A stretch of 64,000 nt of DNA from Ruminococcus sp. AF41-9 (GCF_003477525.1 NZ_QUDO01000021.1:1-64000), one strand, 5' to 3'. Numbered from the stretch's first letter, positions 25,440 to 37,600 are shown. A program made the numbers and translations. The notes: a model not told the origin generated them from the letters alone.

Positions 25440-27876
25440 GAAACAGAAAACCGGACTTACGAAAGAAGAAAAAAAGCGTCTGAAAGAACTTCGGATGATA
25501 AAAGCGGAGAATCAGAAGAAGAGGAAGCCTTTTATAGCGCAGGATACGATTCCATATAAGGAAATATATAAGGATGGTATCTGTAGGACAGATGATAACT
25601 ATTATTCAAAAATGGTACAGTTCTACGATATAAATTACCAGTTAGCGCAGAATGATGATAAAGCGGCTATTTTTGAGAACTATTGTGAGTTCCTGAATTC
25701 ATTTGACAGCTCTGTTGAGGTACAAATTACATTTCTTAATCAACAGGTGAATTTTGATGAGTATGCAAAAAATATTGATATTCCAGAGCAGGATGACTGT
25801 TTCAATGATATCCGGAAAGAATATTCGGATATGTTGAAAATGCAGCTTTCCAAAGGAAATAATGGGCTTGTAAAAACAAAATATATTACATTTTCCATTA
25901 AGGCGGATAATCTGCGAAATGCAAAATCCAGGCTGGAGAGAATTGAAGCCAGTGTATTGAATAATTTTAAGGTGATGGGAGCCATGGCAGAGCCTTTAAA
26001 TGGGGTAGAACGTCTGAAAATTCTGCATGATGTGATGAATATGGATACAAAAGAATCTTTCCATTTCCATTATGGGATGGTTGCAAAAACAGGTCTGCAG
26101 ACAAAAGACTTTATTGCACCTACCGGGTTTGATTTTCGCAATGACAGCTATTTTAGGATGGGACAGACTTTTGGATGCGTGTCATATTTACAGATTACAT
26201 CACCAGAACTTACAGATAAACTGCTGGCAGATCTGCTGGATCTGGAAGAGAATCTTATCATCAATATGCACCTGCGTCCAATTGATCCCAAGGCAGCTAT
26301 TAAAAGCCTGAAAAGTACGCTGTCAAATATTCAGAAAATGAAAATTGAAGAACAGAAGAAAGCGGTCAGAAGCGGATATGATATGGATATTATTCCAACG
26401 GACATTTCTACATACGGAGAGGATGTGGAGGGATTGCTCAATGAAATCCAGTCCAGGAATGAGAAACTTTTTGAACTTACTTTTTTGCTGATGAATACAG
26501 CGGACAATAAGAGAAAACTGGACAATATTGTGTATCAGACTGCAGGAATCGCCCAGAAATATAATTGCAATATACGGAGACTTCAATATCAGCAGGAACA
26601 GGGACTTGTGGCATCACTGCCACTGGGAATGAACCAGACTGGAATACAGAGAATTATGACTACGACTTCTACAGCAATCTTTGTTCCGTTTACCACACAG
26701 GAACTTTTCCAAGGCGGTGAAGCTCTTTACTATGGCTTAAATGCACTGTCAAACAATCTCATTATGGTGGATCGGAAACGATTGAAAACACCTAACGGCC
26801 TGATTTTGGGTACTCCTGGTTCCGGTAAGAGTTTTGCAACGAAAAGAGAAATTCTCAATGTTTTCTTGATTACAGACGATGACATTATTATCTGTGACCC
26901 GGAGGGAGAATATTTTCCGCTGGTAAATGCCTTAAATGGTGAAGTTATTAAAATTAGTGCAAAAAGTAATGATTACATCAATCCTATGGAAGTGAACCTG
27001 GATGTTATTTATCATCCGGAGAAATACAGGATTAATGGCGATGTGGAGGATATTGATACCATTATTGCTGATAAAGCAGAGTTTATCACATCTTTCTGCG
27101 AGGTTATTATGAAGAAACCTCAAAATGCAGAATTAAATGGTGATGAGGTTTCCATGATTGACCTGTGTGTAAAAGACATTTATAAAAAATATCTTTACAA
27201 TGATCCAAAACCGGAAAATATGCCGACTTTGCAGGATTTCTATGAACGTCTGAACTTTTATGCACCAGATAAACCAGCAGCACAGAATATTGCCAACAGT
27301 CTGCAGTTGTATGTAACAGGATCGCAGAATGTATTTAACCATCGAAGTAATGTCGATACGCAGAACAGAGTGGTATGCTTTGATATCCGGGAACTTGGAA
27401 CCACACTACGAAAAGCAGGGATGTTGATTGTCCAGCATATGGTTTGGACAAGAGTATCACAGAACCGCAGTCGCAGGAAATCAACCCGTTATTATGTGGA
27501 TGAATTTCACCTTTTGCTGAACCAGCCACAGACTGCTAATTATTCTATTGAAATGTGGAAGAGATTTCGTAAGTGGGGTGGAATCATTACAGGAATCAGC
27601 CAGAATGTAACAGATTTTCTTGGCTCTCTGGCAGTAGAAAGTATTGTGGGAAACAGTGATTTTATCCTGATGTTAAATCAGCACAGCGGGGATCAGAAGA
27701 TCCTTGCGGAGAAATTGAATATTTCCAAGCATCAGATTTCTTTTGTAAATAACAGTAATGCAGGAGAAGGGCTGCTTTTTTATGGAAATGTAATCATACC
27801 TTTTGCAGACAGATATCCGCAGGATACCAGAACCTATGCTTTGATGAGTACTAAACCGGATGAGATTCAGACTTAA
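25354..27876 (+). CDS. virB4: VirB4-family conjugation ATPase (CD1110-like)
   Basis: About 840 residues from GTG 25354 (TTG 25363 is an alternative start). A basic N-terminus (first 60 residues, Lys/Arg-rich) and the VirB4 N-terminal domain precede the ATPase: Walker A GTPGSGKSFATKRE near residue 490, then DIIICDPEGEYFPLV and Walker B YYVDEFHLLL, with QNVTDFLGS near the C-terminus. VirB4 energises assembly and DNA transfer through the type IV channel. The extensive overlap with prgI is unusually long at 86 bases, and the true start may lie further in. Intact and confidently assigned. Confidence 0.93.
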   Translation: MHGLRKRQKKPGKREIRSISLKKQTEKNKKQKTGLTKEEKKRLKELRMIKAENQKKRKPFIAQDTIPYKEIYKDGICRTDDNYYSKMVQFYDINYQLAQNDDKAAIFENYCEFLNSFDSSVEVQITFLNQQVNFDEYAKNIDIPEQDDCFNDIRKEYSDMLKMQLSKGNNGLVKTKYITFSIKADNLRNAKSRLERIEASVLNNFKVMGAMAEPLNGVERLKILHDVMNMDTKESFHFHYGMVAKTGLQTKDFIAPTGFDFRNDSYFRMGQTFGCVSYLQITSPELTDKLLADLLDLEENLIINMHLRPIDPKAAIKSLKSTLSNIQKMKIEEQKKAVRSGYDMDIIPTDISTYGEDVEGLLNEIQSRNEKLFELTFLLMNTADNKRKLDNIVYQTAGIAQKYNCNIRRLQYQQEQGLVASLPLGMNQTGIQRIMTTTSTAIFVPFTTQELFQGGEALYYGLNALSNNLIMVDRKRLKTPNGLILGTPGSGKSFATKREILNVFLITDDDIIICDPEGEYFPLVNALNGEVIKISAKSNDYINPMEVNLDVIYHPEKYRINGDVEDIDTIIADKAEFITSFCEVIMKKPQNAELNGDEVSMIDLCVKDIYKKYLYNDPKPENMPTLQDFYERLNFYAPDKPAAQNIANSLQLYVTGSQNVFNHRSNVDTQNRVVCFDIRELGTTLRKAGMLIVQHMVWTRVSQNRSRRKSTRYYVDEFHLLLNQPQTANYSIEMWKRFRKWGGIITGISQNVTDFLGSLAVESIVGNSDFILMLNQHSGDQKILAEKLNISKHQISFVNNSNAGEGLLFYGNVIIPFADRYPQDTRTYALMSTKPDEIQT

Positions 27877-27903
27877 CGGACAAAAAAGCAGAGGTGAGGT
27901 ACA

Positions 27904-30744
27904 TTGGGAAAACAAAAATATACGGCGAAAGAGAAGAAAGTCAGCCGTATGACCAGAAATGGTCTGGTTGAGGAAAATCTTGCAACAAAGGAGACCAGAA
28001 AAGTTACAAACAGCGATCAGGAGTTGTCTTATAAACAGAAGGATGTAGAACAGGCATTTATTACTTCTGAAAAGAAGAAAAACTCTCATAAAAAAGTTGA
28101 AAAGAAACAATTTTCCGAAAAAGTTCAGGAGGGAAATCCTGCCAAAAAAGAAGAGGCTGCAAACAGTCCTCCGGGAAAACGAAAAACACAGGGACGGTAC
28201 AGATACCGGGACAAGCCTGCAGGTGTATCTGTGGATTCAGCGGTAGAAATACGTGAGCGCAAAGAAAAACACAGGAGCCAGTATCAGCGACAGAAAAAGA
28301 AACAGCAGAGACTGCAGTTTGGAAAACTGGAGACAGATGGAAGTCTGAAGAAAGAAAAGAAAACTTCGGATGAAACAGAGGGAGGACATTTTCAGGCAGA
28401 GGAGAATGATGTTTCTACAAACCGAAAAAAAGGAAAGCAGAAATATAGCCGAAAAACAATAAAAACTTATCAGAAAGTGGATAAGGCTGCAAGAAAACAG
28501 GAAGCTGAGAGGCAGAACAAAATTCCGAAAGATTCTGTTTATACCAAGAAAACAAATGAGGAACAGAAAGCAAAGGTAAAGTACCATTTATATTTCGACA
28601 AAAAAACAGGGAAAACGGATGGTAAAAAGAAAACCTTGTCTTCTGTTCCAAAGAAAGCATTAAAAAATGCAGTATATCAGAAAGCAGGCGAAGACGAAGA
28701 GGAAAACAGTGCTGTAGATGCAGCACATAAGCTGGTGCGTTCAGGTGAGTGGATATTACAGGAACATAGCAGTAGAAATATCCGGAAGAACCGCAGTCAG
28801 ATACATAAAGAAAACCGTTTAGAGCAAAGAGCCTGGAAGAGTGCATCCAGGTATCAATATCAGAAATATCTGGAAGAACATCCAGAGATGCAGAAAAAGC
28901 TGATCAGAAAATTAATACAGAAGCAGAGGATTAAGCGAGAGTATCAGATGGCATACCGGGCTGGGAAGATTGCAAAAGAAACAAAAGACACCTCAATCCG
29001 GTCAGTAAATCTTGCTACTAAAATTGCAAGAAAGGCACAGGAAGTATTTGTAAGAAATGTAACTACTCTGATCTCAATGGGGTTGTTATTGATTTTGCTT
29101 CTTTCCGTAATGACAGGATTTGCTTCCTGTTCGGCTATGTTTTCTAATGGAATTTCTACGGTAATCGCTTCCAGTTACATTGCGGATCCGGACGAAATTG
29201 AAAAAGCAGAGTTGTATTATACGCAGTTGGAAGCCAGTCTTCAACAGAAAATAAACCAGATGGAAGCCCGGTATCCAGGAAAAGATGAATACAGATATAA
29301 CATTGGTGAAATCGGCCATGATCCCCATACATTGATCAGTTATCTGACTGCCAGGTATGGGGATTTTAAGTTTGATGAGATAAAAGGAGAACTGGAAACA
29401 ATTTTTTCTTTACAGTACGGAATCACCGTAGAGGAAAAAAGTGAAACCCGGCAGGAAACATCTACAATACAGGTAGGGCAGTCATTGGGAAATGTTGTGA
29501 CCAGTGGATACTGTAACTGTCCTATCTGCTGTGGCGTGTGGAGTGGAGGACCAACTGCTTCAGGGGCAATGCCACAGGCTAATCATACGCTTGCGGTTGA
29601 TGCTGCAAACCCATTTCTTCCAATGGGGACGAAAGTAGTGATGAATGGGATTGAGTACACCGTAGAAGATACTGGAAACTTTGCCCAGTATGGTGTCCAG
29701 TTTGATGTTTATTATGATAATCACGCAGTAGCTGAGGCACATGGTCATCAGACCTGGGAATGTTTTCTGGCAGAGGGCAATCAGAACTCTGTGGAAGTTA
29801 CCCGTACAGTAACTGCAGATGTACTGAATGTTTCTGTTCAGGCAAAACCGCTTAGAAGTGTTATTCTGTCCAGAATGGAAGAGGATGAGCAGGAAATTTA
29901 TGAAGAGGTCTATTCCAACAGAGGAAATTTACAGACATATAAAACTCCGGTTGAGTTAAACTGGTATGCCTATATCAGTACCTATTATGGGTATTCTGTA
30001 AACAATGGAACCGGGCAGACACAACTTCACAGAGGTGTGACGGTTAATGTACGACAGGGAACAGAAGTGAAGTCAGCGATGAATGGTTTTGTTGTAGATG
30101 TAGGATATAGCGGAACTTTTGGAAATTATGTAGTTACGCAGGATAAAAAAGGTGTGCAGATTAAATACGCTTATCTGCAGAGCATTTCGGTAGCAAATGG
30201 TCAGGAAGTAACAACAGATACTGTAATTGGTACAACGGGAAGTACAGGAAGTGCAACCGGAAGCCAGTTATATTTGGAACTGGTCAAAGATGGGGAATAT
30301 TATAATCCTGTTTTTTATATCAGTACCGGAGATAGCGGGCTGTATGGTGGAGGCGGCAGTTATGATGATGAGACTGTGCGGAGATTATTTGCGGAAGCAG
30401 ACAAATATCTTGGTATGCCGTATGTATGGGGCGGTTCCAGCCCGGAGACTTCTTTTGACTGTTCTGGTTTTGTAAGCTATGTGTTTACCAATTCGGGTGT
30501 CTGCAATATGGGAAGACTTACTGCACAGGGAATTTATGACATTTGTATGCCTGTATCACCAGAAGAAGCAAGGCCAGGAGATATTATCTTTTTCACTGGG
30601 ACGTATGATGCGGGAGAGCCGGTTACCCACGTAGGAATTTATGCCGGAGATGGACAGATGATCCATTGTGGAAATCCAATTCAGTATACGTCCATTAATT
30701 CTGCATACTGGCAGTCTCATTTTTATGCTTTTGGCAGGCCATAA
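27904..30744 (+). CDS. CD1108-like conjugation wall hydrolase: 3D domain + M23-like + NlpC/P60
   Basis: A 946-residue protein starting at TTG 27904. Residues 1-380 are very basic and low-complexity, presumably cytoplasmic. One membrane helix follows (about 383-404, LISMGLLLILLLSVMTGF), and an extracellular half carries three modules: a 3D (Asp-Asp-Asp) domain (about 533-622, GYCNCPICCGV to VEDTGNF), an M23-like beta domain (about 703-808) whose zinc ligands look lost (LHRGVTV and QLYLEL where LHxGxD and HLHFEL are usual), and an NlpC/P60 peptidase (about 828-946) with catalytic SFDCSGFVS and VTHVGIYAG. It should open peptidoglycan for the mating channel, the role of VirB1 in other systems. 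Confidence 0.88.
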   Translation: MGKQKYTAKEKKVSRMTRNGLVEENLATKETRKVTNSDQELSYKQKDVEQAFITSEKKKNSHKKVEKKQFSEKVQEGNPAKKEEAANSPPGKRKTQGRYRYRDKPAGVSVDSAVEIRERKEKHRSQYQRQKKKQQRLQFGKLETDGSLKKEKKTSDETEGGHFQAEENDVSTNRKKGKQKYSRKTIKTYQKVDKAARKQEAERQNKIPKDSVYTKKTNEEQKAKVKYHLYFDKKTGKTDGKKKTLSSVPKKALKNAVYQKAGEDEEENSAVDAAHKLVRSGEWILQEHSSRNIRKNRSQIHKENRLEQRAWKSASRYQYQKYLEEHPEMQKKLIRKLIQKQRIKREYQMAYRAGKIAKETKDTSIRSVNLATKIARKAQEVFVRNVTTLISMGLLLILLLSVMTGFASCSAMFSNGISTVIASSYIADPDEIEKAELYYTQLEASLQQKINQMEARYPGKDEYRYNIGEIGHDPHTLISYLTARYGDFKFDEIKGELETIFSLQYGITVEEKSETRQETSTIQVGQSLGNVVTSGYCNCPICCGVWSGGPTASGAMPQANHTLAVDAANPFLPMGTKVVMNGIEYTVEDTGNFAQYGVQFDVYYDNHAVAEAHGHQTWECFLAEGNQNSVEVTRTVTADVLNVSVQAKPLRSVILSRMEEDEQEIYEEVYSNRGNLQTYKTPVELNWYAYISTYYGYSVNNGTGQTQLHRGVTVNVRQGTEVKSAMNGFVVDVGYSGTFGNYVVTQDKKGVQIKYAYLQSISVANGQEVTTDTVIGTTGSTGSATGSQLYLELVKDGEYYNPVFYISTGDSGLYGGGGSYDDETVRRLFAEADKYLGMPYVWGGSSPETSFDCSGFVSYVFTNSGVCNMGRLTAQGIYDICMPVSPEEARPGDIIFFTGTYDAGEPVTHVGIYAGDGQMIHCGNPIQYTSINSAYWQSHFYAFGRP

Positions 30745-30756
30745 GGAGGGGCGTAT

Positions 30757-31005
30757 TTGAACATTGAACGAATAAAAGAAGAACTTGCAAGAACCTACGT
30801 TAAGATTGAAAAGCTACAGAAAAAAGCAAGGGATCTGGAAGAACAGAAGAAACAGGCAGAGGATATGGAATATCTAAAAATTATCCGAAGCAATGGAGTT
30901 TCCGCAGAGGAACTTCAGTTGATGATTGATATCAGCAAGGAGGAACAAAAAAAGATATTGGAAACCAGAGAAAAGGAGCAGACAGAAAATGAAGAAATTT
31001 CATAA
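30757..31005 (+). CDS. DUF4315-family coiled-coil protein
   Basis: An 82-residue, fully helical protein from TTG 30757 (AAGGAGGGG upstream). It reads NIERIKEELARTYVKIEKLQ and ends with a charged helix, matching DUF4315, always found in this position of Clostridia ICE transfer operons. It is probably a structural adaptor. It overlaps the start of the next gene by 17 bases. Confidence 0.8.
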   Translation: MNIERIKEELARTYVKIEKLQKKARDLEEQKKQAEDMEYLKIIRSNGVSAEELQLMIDISKEEQKKILETREKEQTENEEIS

Positions 31006-32488
31006 AAGAGCAGCTGTATTTTTAACCGCAGCTACGTTAGCAGGACTTCCGGCAGGAGCTTTCTTTTATAGTTTGCCCGGAAGTCTGACTGTATGGGCAG
31101 ATAATGTAGAAGTGGAATCATCAGAAGAAAGCAGCCCGGAAGATGTTGATTTTTCAGATGGATCAGAAGTTGAAATTCATGCAGATCCAGTGGAACAGGC
31201 ACAGGAAGATGCAGGAAATGATGTGACGGAAACACCAGAAGTAGGGATTACCTTTACAGAACCCGAAGGCTGGCAGACAGATACGGCAACCGTTAAAATT
31301 CAAGTGGAAGATACAAAGAATACAGGTGCTTTTTCTATTGCAAAAGTAGAAGCAAGACTTTCAGAAAATGGAGGATGGTCAGACATAACCGGAAATATGG
31401 AAGTATCCATCTCTTCTAATTGTAGTGTTTATGTGAGAGTTACCGATCAGAATGGAAATACTTATGAGCAGAATCGTTACATAGAGTGTTTTGATAAAAC
31501 CAAACCAACTATTATTGCGGCTGCGAAGAATGGGATACTGATCGTGCAGGGAGTTGATGCGGAATCGGGAATTGCTGCTTTGTATGTCAATGGAAATGAA
31601 TTCACAGAACTGACGAATAATACGTTAAATGTCCGTTTGCAAAAAGCGGATACTTCCTATGAATACTTTACCCTGCAGGCAAAAGACAAAGCAGGAAATA
31701 TGTCAGAGATCTATAAAGTAGGAAACCCTTATTATGAAAATCCAGATGCAGTAAAAGAGAATACAGAGGTTTCCGGAACGGAGCAGAATGCAGCTTCTTT
31801 GCCAGCCGATGGAACTGCAAGTAAGCCCACCAGTGCTACGGCAACCGTAACGGAACATCAGACAACGAACGAGACTGCTACTGCATCAACAGAACCAGAA
31901 AACACAGGAAATGAAACGGATACAGAAGCAGATACCGGACGGGTGCAGGGAGAAAGTTCTGCTTCCGGCATGACAACAGGAACAGTTCAGGACAAAGGGG
32001 GAAAGGAATTTTATACGATCAAGACAAAAAGTGATAAGGTTTTTTATCTGATTGTAGATAAGGATAAAACGGATGAAAATGTTTATCTTCTTACAGAGGT
32101 AGGCGAAAATGATCTTTTGAACTTTACGGATACCAACATGGTCACACTTCCACAGAACCAGGCTATTGCAGAATCCGCACTGCCACTTGAAACAGAGAAG
32201 ATCACAGAGACACCGGAACCAGAAGTTACGATCATACCGGAAGAAAAGGAAGAACCTGAGAAGAAAAGCAATAATTCCGGCACGATTTTATTAATGCTGC
32301 TGGTTCTGGCAGGAGTTTGTGGTGCTTACTATTATTGGAAATTTATGAAAGGAAGAAATACTTCTTTTGATTATGAAGAGGACGAGGACGACGATGAGGA
32401 GGAAGAAGATACAATTCGTGAGGATGATGAAGAATTAGAAGAATATGAAATGGAAGGTGAAGTAGAAGACGAAGAATCAGAGGAATAA
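30989..32488 (+). CDS. CD1107-like surface protein (DUF4366)
   Basis: A 499-residue membrane protein. I chose ATG 30989 (MKKFHKRAAVFLTAATLAGL) because it opens a signal peptide. The extracellular region holds a strand-rich Ig-like fold (about 80-250, with KTKPTIIAAAKNGILIVQG), a Thr/Ser/Glu-rich linker and a conserved block (EFYTIKTKSDKVFYLIVDKD) typical of DUF4366. A membrane helix follows at about 430-449, then an extremely acidic cytoplasmic tail. Such proteins are constant members of this T4SS and may contact the peptidoglycan-spanning part of the channel. The precise role is unknown. Confidence 0.8.
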   Translation: MKKFHKRAAVFLTAATLAGLPAGAFFYSLPGSLTVWADNVEVESSEESSPEDVDFSDGSEVEIHADPVEQAQEDAGNDVTETPEVGITFTEPEGWQTDTATVKIQVEDTKNTGAFSIAKVEARLSENGGWSDITGNMEVSISSNCSVYVRVTDQNGNTYEQNRYIECFDKTKPTIIAAAKNGILIVQGVDAESGIAALYVNGNEFTELTNNTLNVRLQKADTSYEYFTLQAKDKAGNMSEIYKVGNPYYENPDAVKENTEVSGTEQNAASLPADGTASKPTSATATVTEHQTTNETATASTEPENTGNETDTEADTGRVQGESSASGMTTGTVQDKGGKEFYTIKTKSDKVFYLIVDKDKTDENVYLLTEVGENDLLNFTDTNMVTLPQNQAIAESALPLETEKITETPEPEVTIIPEEKEEPEKKSNNSGTILLMLLVLAGVCGAYYYWKFMKGRNTSFDYEEDEDDDEEEEDTIREDDEELEEYEMEGEVEDEESEE

Positions 32489-32536
32489 CTTTGTTTCACT
32501 TAATTACAGCGACAGGTGCAGAAAGGAGATAGAAAA

Positions 32537-34638
32537 TTGCAGCTTGTAATTGCGGAAAAACCCAGCGTAGCCAGAAACATTGCGAAGGTGCTTCATGCCA
32601 CAAACGTAAAAGATGGCTATCTGGAAGGAAAAGAGTATCTGGTTTCCTGGTGTATTGGGCATTTGATTGAACTGGCCAGTGCAGATCAGTACCGGGATGA
32701 CTGGAAAGCATGGAAATATGAAACACTTCCCATGATCCCGGAGAATTGGAAATATCAGATTAAAGAAAGTACCAAAGGGCAGTTTCGGGTTTTAAAGGAA
32801 CTGCTTCACAGAGCAGATGTCACAGAAATTATATGTGCAACAGATGCAGGAAGAGAAGGGGAGTTGATTTTCCGTCTGGTATATAACCAGGCAGAATGTA
32901 AACTTCCCTTTAAAGACTGTGGATTTCTTCCATGGAGGAAAAAGCAATTCTGGAAGGATTTCAGCAGATGAAAGATGGACATGAATATGATAATCTTTAT
33001 TATTCTGCGGTGGCGAGAAGTGAAGCAGACTGGCTGGTGGGAATTAATGCCACCAGACTGTTTACGGTGCTGTATCACCATCGGTTGATTGTAGGTCGGG
33101 TGCAGACACCTACACTTGCAATGCTGGTGGAACGGGAAAAGAGCATCGAGAACTTTCAGAAAGAGAAGTATTATCTGGTTCATCTTCTGATGGATGGATT
33201 GGATGCTGTAAGCAACCGGATAAAAGAGAAAAGTGCTGCCGTTCAGATGATGGAGGATATGAAGGATGAAACTGCACAGATTCTTTCAGTAAAGAAAGAG
33301 AAGAAAAAGGTACAGCCGCCGAAATTATATGATCTGACCACATTACAGAGGGAAGCAAATCGTCTTCTTGGATTTACGGCACAGCAAACCTTGGACTATA
33401 CCCAAAGCCTTTATGAGAAGAAACTGGTGACGTATCCAAGGACGGATAGCCAATATCTTACAGATGATATGGAAGAAAATGCGTTTTTGGTTATTGATGC
33501 GGTAAATAGAGTATTTCCAGAAATATCAATGAAGGGTTCGGAACCAGAGATAAAAAGACTTTTAAACAGCAAAAAGGTATCAGATCATCATGCAATTATA
33601 CCAACGGTAGAAATTGCAAACACGGATTTAAAAGCACTTCCGGGTGGAGAAAAAGAAATTCTTATGCTGATTGCATCAAAGTTATTATGTGCATCGGAAC
33701 AGGAATACATATATGAGAGTATTAAGACTGAAATTTCCTGTCATGGAGAACTGTTTACTGCATCTGGAAAGAATGTTCTCCAATATGGATGGAAAGAAGT
33801 GGAAGAACGGTTCTTTAAATCATATGGGAAAAATGCAGAAAAGCCAGAAGAGGAGGAAAGTGATTTTCCAGATATAAAAATAGGACAGGTATTTGAATGT
33901 GTTGTTGTAAAATTTAGTGAACATTTTACAGCACCGCCGAAACATTATACGGAGGATACGCTCCTTAGTGCCATGGAACACGCTGGAAGTTCGGATACGA
34001 TAGAAGACGCAGAGAGAAAAGGGCTTGGAACTCCGGCTACCAGGGCAGCGATTATTGAAAAACTGATTGAGAAAGGCTTTATTGAGCGTAAAAAGAAGCA
34101 GATATTACCTACAGCAGATGGAAGAAATCTGATCAGGATTCTTCCGGAAATGATCAAATCACCAAAACTTACAGCAGAATGGGAAAATGATCTGACACTG
34201 ATTTCCAGAGGCCAGAAAAATGTAGAAGAATTTCTCTTCGAAATTGAAAAAATGGTTACTAAATTGGTAAGTGATAATGGACAGCCAGTGGAAGAATACC
34301 AGAAACTATTTTCAGATGGTCGGAAAGAAATTGGAAAATGCCCAAGATGTGGCAATAAGGTTTATGTGGGAAAGAGAAATTATTATTGTTCAGGAAGTGA
34401 TTGCAGTTTTACTTTATGGAAAAATAACCGATTTTTTGAGAGTCAGGGAAAAACACTTGATGAAGCAACTGTCAGGAAGCTGCTGAGTGAGAAGCAGGTG
34501 CATTTCAAAGATCTGGTATCAGAGAAAACAAAAAGGAAGTATGAAGCAACTATAAAGATGGAGGTTTCAGAAACCGGAAATCCAAAGTTTCAGTTGATTT
34601 TCCCGGAACGGAAGAAAGGAAAAAAGAATGAAGAATAA
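32537..34638 (+). pseudogene. topB: DNA topoisomerase III (type IA), single-base frameshift
   Basis: TTG 32537 (behind AAAGGAGAT) opens MQLVIAEKPSVARNIAKVL, the TOPRIM start of TopB. CATDAGREGELIFRLVYNQ follows, then the frame breaks at about 32915: with one more A in the run TTTAAAGAC it reads FKRLWISSMEEKAILEGF and stays open to 34638. The catalytic Tyr is in LVTYPRTDSQYL, and a single four-Cys zinc finger (GKCPRCGNKV ... YYCSGSDCSF) lies near the C-terminus. ICE-borne TopB enzymes resolve strand intermediates during transfer and replication. A downstream start at 32932 could give an inactive fragment without the TOPRIM domain. Confidence 0.88.
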
Positions 34639-37600
34639 AAAAAATATGAGAAGATTTTTGTCGGGATTCTTGGCAATGCTTACAGTGTTATCTACAATTC
34701 TATCTCCAATACTGTCCTATGCGGCAGATGTAGTGCCAGAAGAGCCACCGTTATACGAAAAGATAAAAAATGAACTTGATGCAGATGAGGTGGTAAAAGC
34801 AAAAGATCTGGAACTGGAAACAGGCAGTATTTTTGAAGTGGAGAAAGATTTTACCGGACTGGAAATACCAGATGAAAAAAAGGTGAAGATCACTTTCCAT
34901 GAGGCAAAAAATGAGGAAAAGCAGGACTTTACAACAGATTACGAAGATACATACAAAGCTGTTTATTATGTAGAGCCAGTAAGTGGCCACCCAATTTATC
35001 AGATCAATCGTAAGCTGATTGTAAAGGAAGCGGTGGTGCAGGTTGCTGAATCTGAGAATCAGGAATCTGTAAGCAACCAGGAAGATGAGAATGAAGCAGA
35101 AGGCGAGGAACCAGCCATAGGCACTGCAGAGAGTGAAGAACCTGTGCAGGATGAGGTAAATGTAGAAATTCCGTCAGAGGATAAAATCTATGAAGAAGTA
35201 ACTCCGACAGAAATTCCGGTTGAGGAAGAGCCAATAGATACACCAATCCCGGAAAATCCGTCTGAGGAAGTTTCAACAGAAGAACCTGCCATAGATGATA
35301 ATCCGGATACAGACAGCACATTTGAAGAAATTACAGATACAGATCCGGAAGAAATGCCAGAGGCGACAGACGACTCTTTTACAGATGGAACAGAGAAAAC
35401 AGAAGATGCAGATGGAAATTATCAGGTAAATATTGTTCGTGGAGAGGAATTTCATATTGAGCTGAACCATGAAGATGGACAGTATCAGCCAGGAGAAACC
35501 GTTGTATTTTCCGGAGATATGCCGCAAGGCAGCTTAATTGCAGTAGGAACAACAAAAGTACAGGCAAACCAGACAGAGAATACAGAAGATTTATTGTATT
35601 CAGAGGTGACTTATCACGAAGAATCGGATAAATTCAGTTTTGAAATGCCAGCAGATGACATTGACCTAAGTGTTTCCATGGATCAGGCAGAAAATGGTAT
35701 CATGTTACTTGCAACCGATACTCCATGGGATGATGCAACAAATATTGAAGCAAATAAATATTACTATTATTCAGATGGCCAGCTTCATCCGTTTGATACA
35801 GTTATGGGACAGGGTGGAAATGACAGCTACAAATATGTTCGTTACAAAGCAGGCGGAAAGACTTATACAGTAAATGCGTATTGTATGCAGCACTCCATGC
35901 AGTCACCTCCAAGTGGGACAACATATAAAAATATGGTTGAACTGGATGAGGGCGGAGATGATAAGTATCTGCGGAAAGCTTTGTTCTATGGATATGGCGG
36001 TCCTGGATGGGGACATACATTCAACGGATATAATGTAAAATCCATCATGGAAAAATATGGATGCAGTTCTGAGACAAGAGCCATGCAGCATTATCTGGTT
36101 GATTATTTATATGATGGCGAATCCGGATTTGGAGGTGCGCTTTCTACAACCGCTAAAAATATGCTGAAAGAGATTAAAGCAGCTCTTGCTAAAATGCCTG
36201 ATCCGACAGCAATGAAACTTCTTCCAGGACTTTCCGTTAATGCAACGGGAAAGGAAACAGAAAGTTTTACCTGGAAGGCAAATGAAGCATTTACCATTAC
36301 CATTCATCTGGAAAATGGTGTGAGCCTTGTCAACGAAACTACAGGAAAGACGGCATCTGGAAATGTCACTGTAAAAGGTGGAGAGAAATTTCATCTTGTA
36401 GCTACAACAGCCAATATGGGCAGTCTGAAAGGAAAGTATGCGATCACTTCCAATTTTCCCCTGGATTTCCATGCAATGCTTTTAAAACTGGAGAGTTCAC
36501 AGGATATTGGATTTGGCTACTATACGGATTCCGCTGATCTGCAGATTACAGTTGACTGGCCGGAAGAAGCAGTTATCGAAATTACAAAGAAAGATGGAGA
36601 TACTGGGAAAAATCTGGCCGGAGCCGTGTATGGAGTATATAGTGATAACGCCTGCACAAAGCTGATTGTTAAGATGCCGCCAACAGACAGCAATGGTTCT
36701 TCACGAGTAACTCTTACCAAGACACAGGATACTGTTTACTTAAAAGAGATTACAGCACCGGAAGGTTATGTTGTCCAGGCTTCTTCGTATGGAGTGAAAT
36801 TAGTAGTTGGCAGTACAACCAAACAGACTGTAACGGACAAAGAGCAGAAAGGAAATCTGACCGTTTATAAAGAGGGAGAAGTTTTTGTAGGAGCTGTATC
36901 TGATGAAAATGGAACTTCATTCCAGTATGAGAAACGCCGTCAGAAAGGAGCCGTTTATAACGTATATGCTGCCGAGGATATTGTAACAGCAGGTGGAAAA
37001 ACAGTTTACAAAAAAGGCGCAGAAGTAGCGAAAAATCTGATCACAGGTGAGAACGGTTCTGTAACGGTAAAGAATCTTCCGCTTGGAAGCTATAATGTAA
37101 CAGAAGCACAGGCCCCGGAAAATTTTTATAATGCAAAAGAAACAAAAAAAGTAACCATTTCTTATGCAGGGCAGACTGCAGAAGCGGCTTTCTCAGAGAC
37201 TACCTTTACAAATGACCGTCAGAAAGCAGTGGTGCAGGTGATAAAGAAAGACAAAGATACTGAAAATACACTATCCGGAGGGCATTTTGCTCTGTTTGCA
37301 GCGCAGGATATGAAAACTGTGGATGGAAAAGTAGCGGTAAAAAAAGATGCTCTGATTGAGACTGCAATTACTGGTACTGATGGAAAAGCAGCATTTAAAG
37401 CAGATCTTCCAGTGGGATTTTCTTATTATGTAAAAGAAGTCCAGGCTCCGGCTGGTTATGTCAGAAATGAGAAAGATACTTATTCTTTCCAGTTCAGTTA
37501 TACCAATGATGAACAGGCAAAAATTTCTTTCAGTCATACTTTTGTGAATGACAGGGTCAGTGCTGCAATCTCTTTGAATAAAAAAGATGCCGAGACAAAA

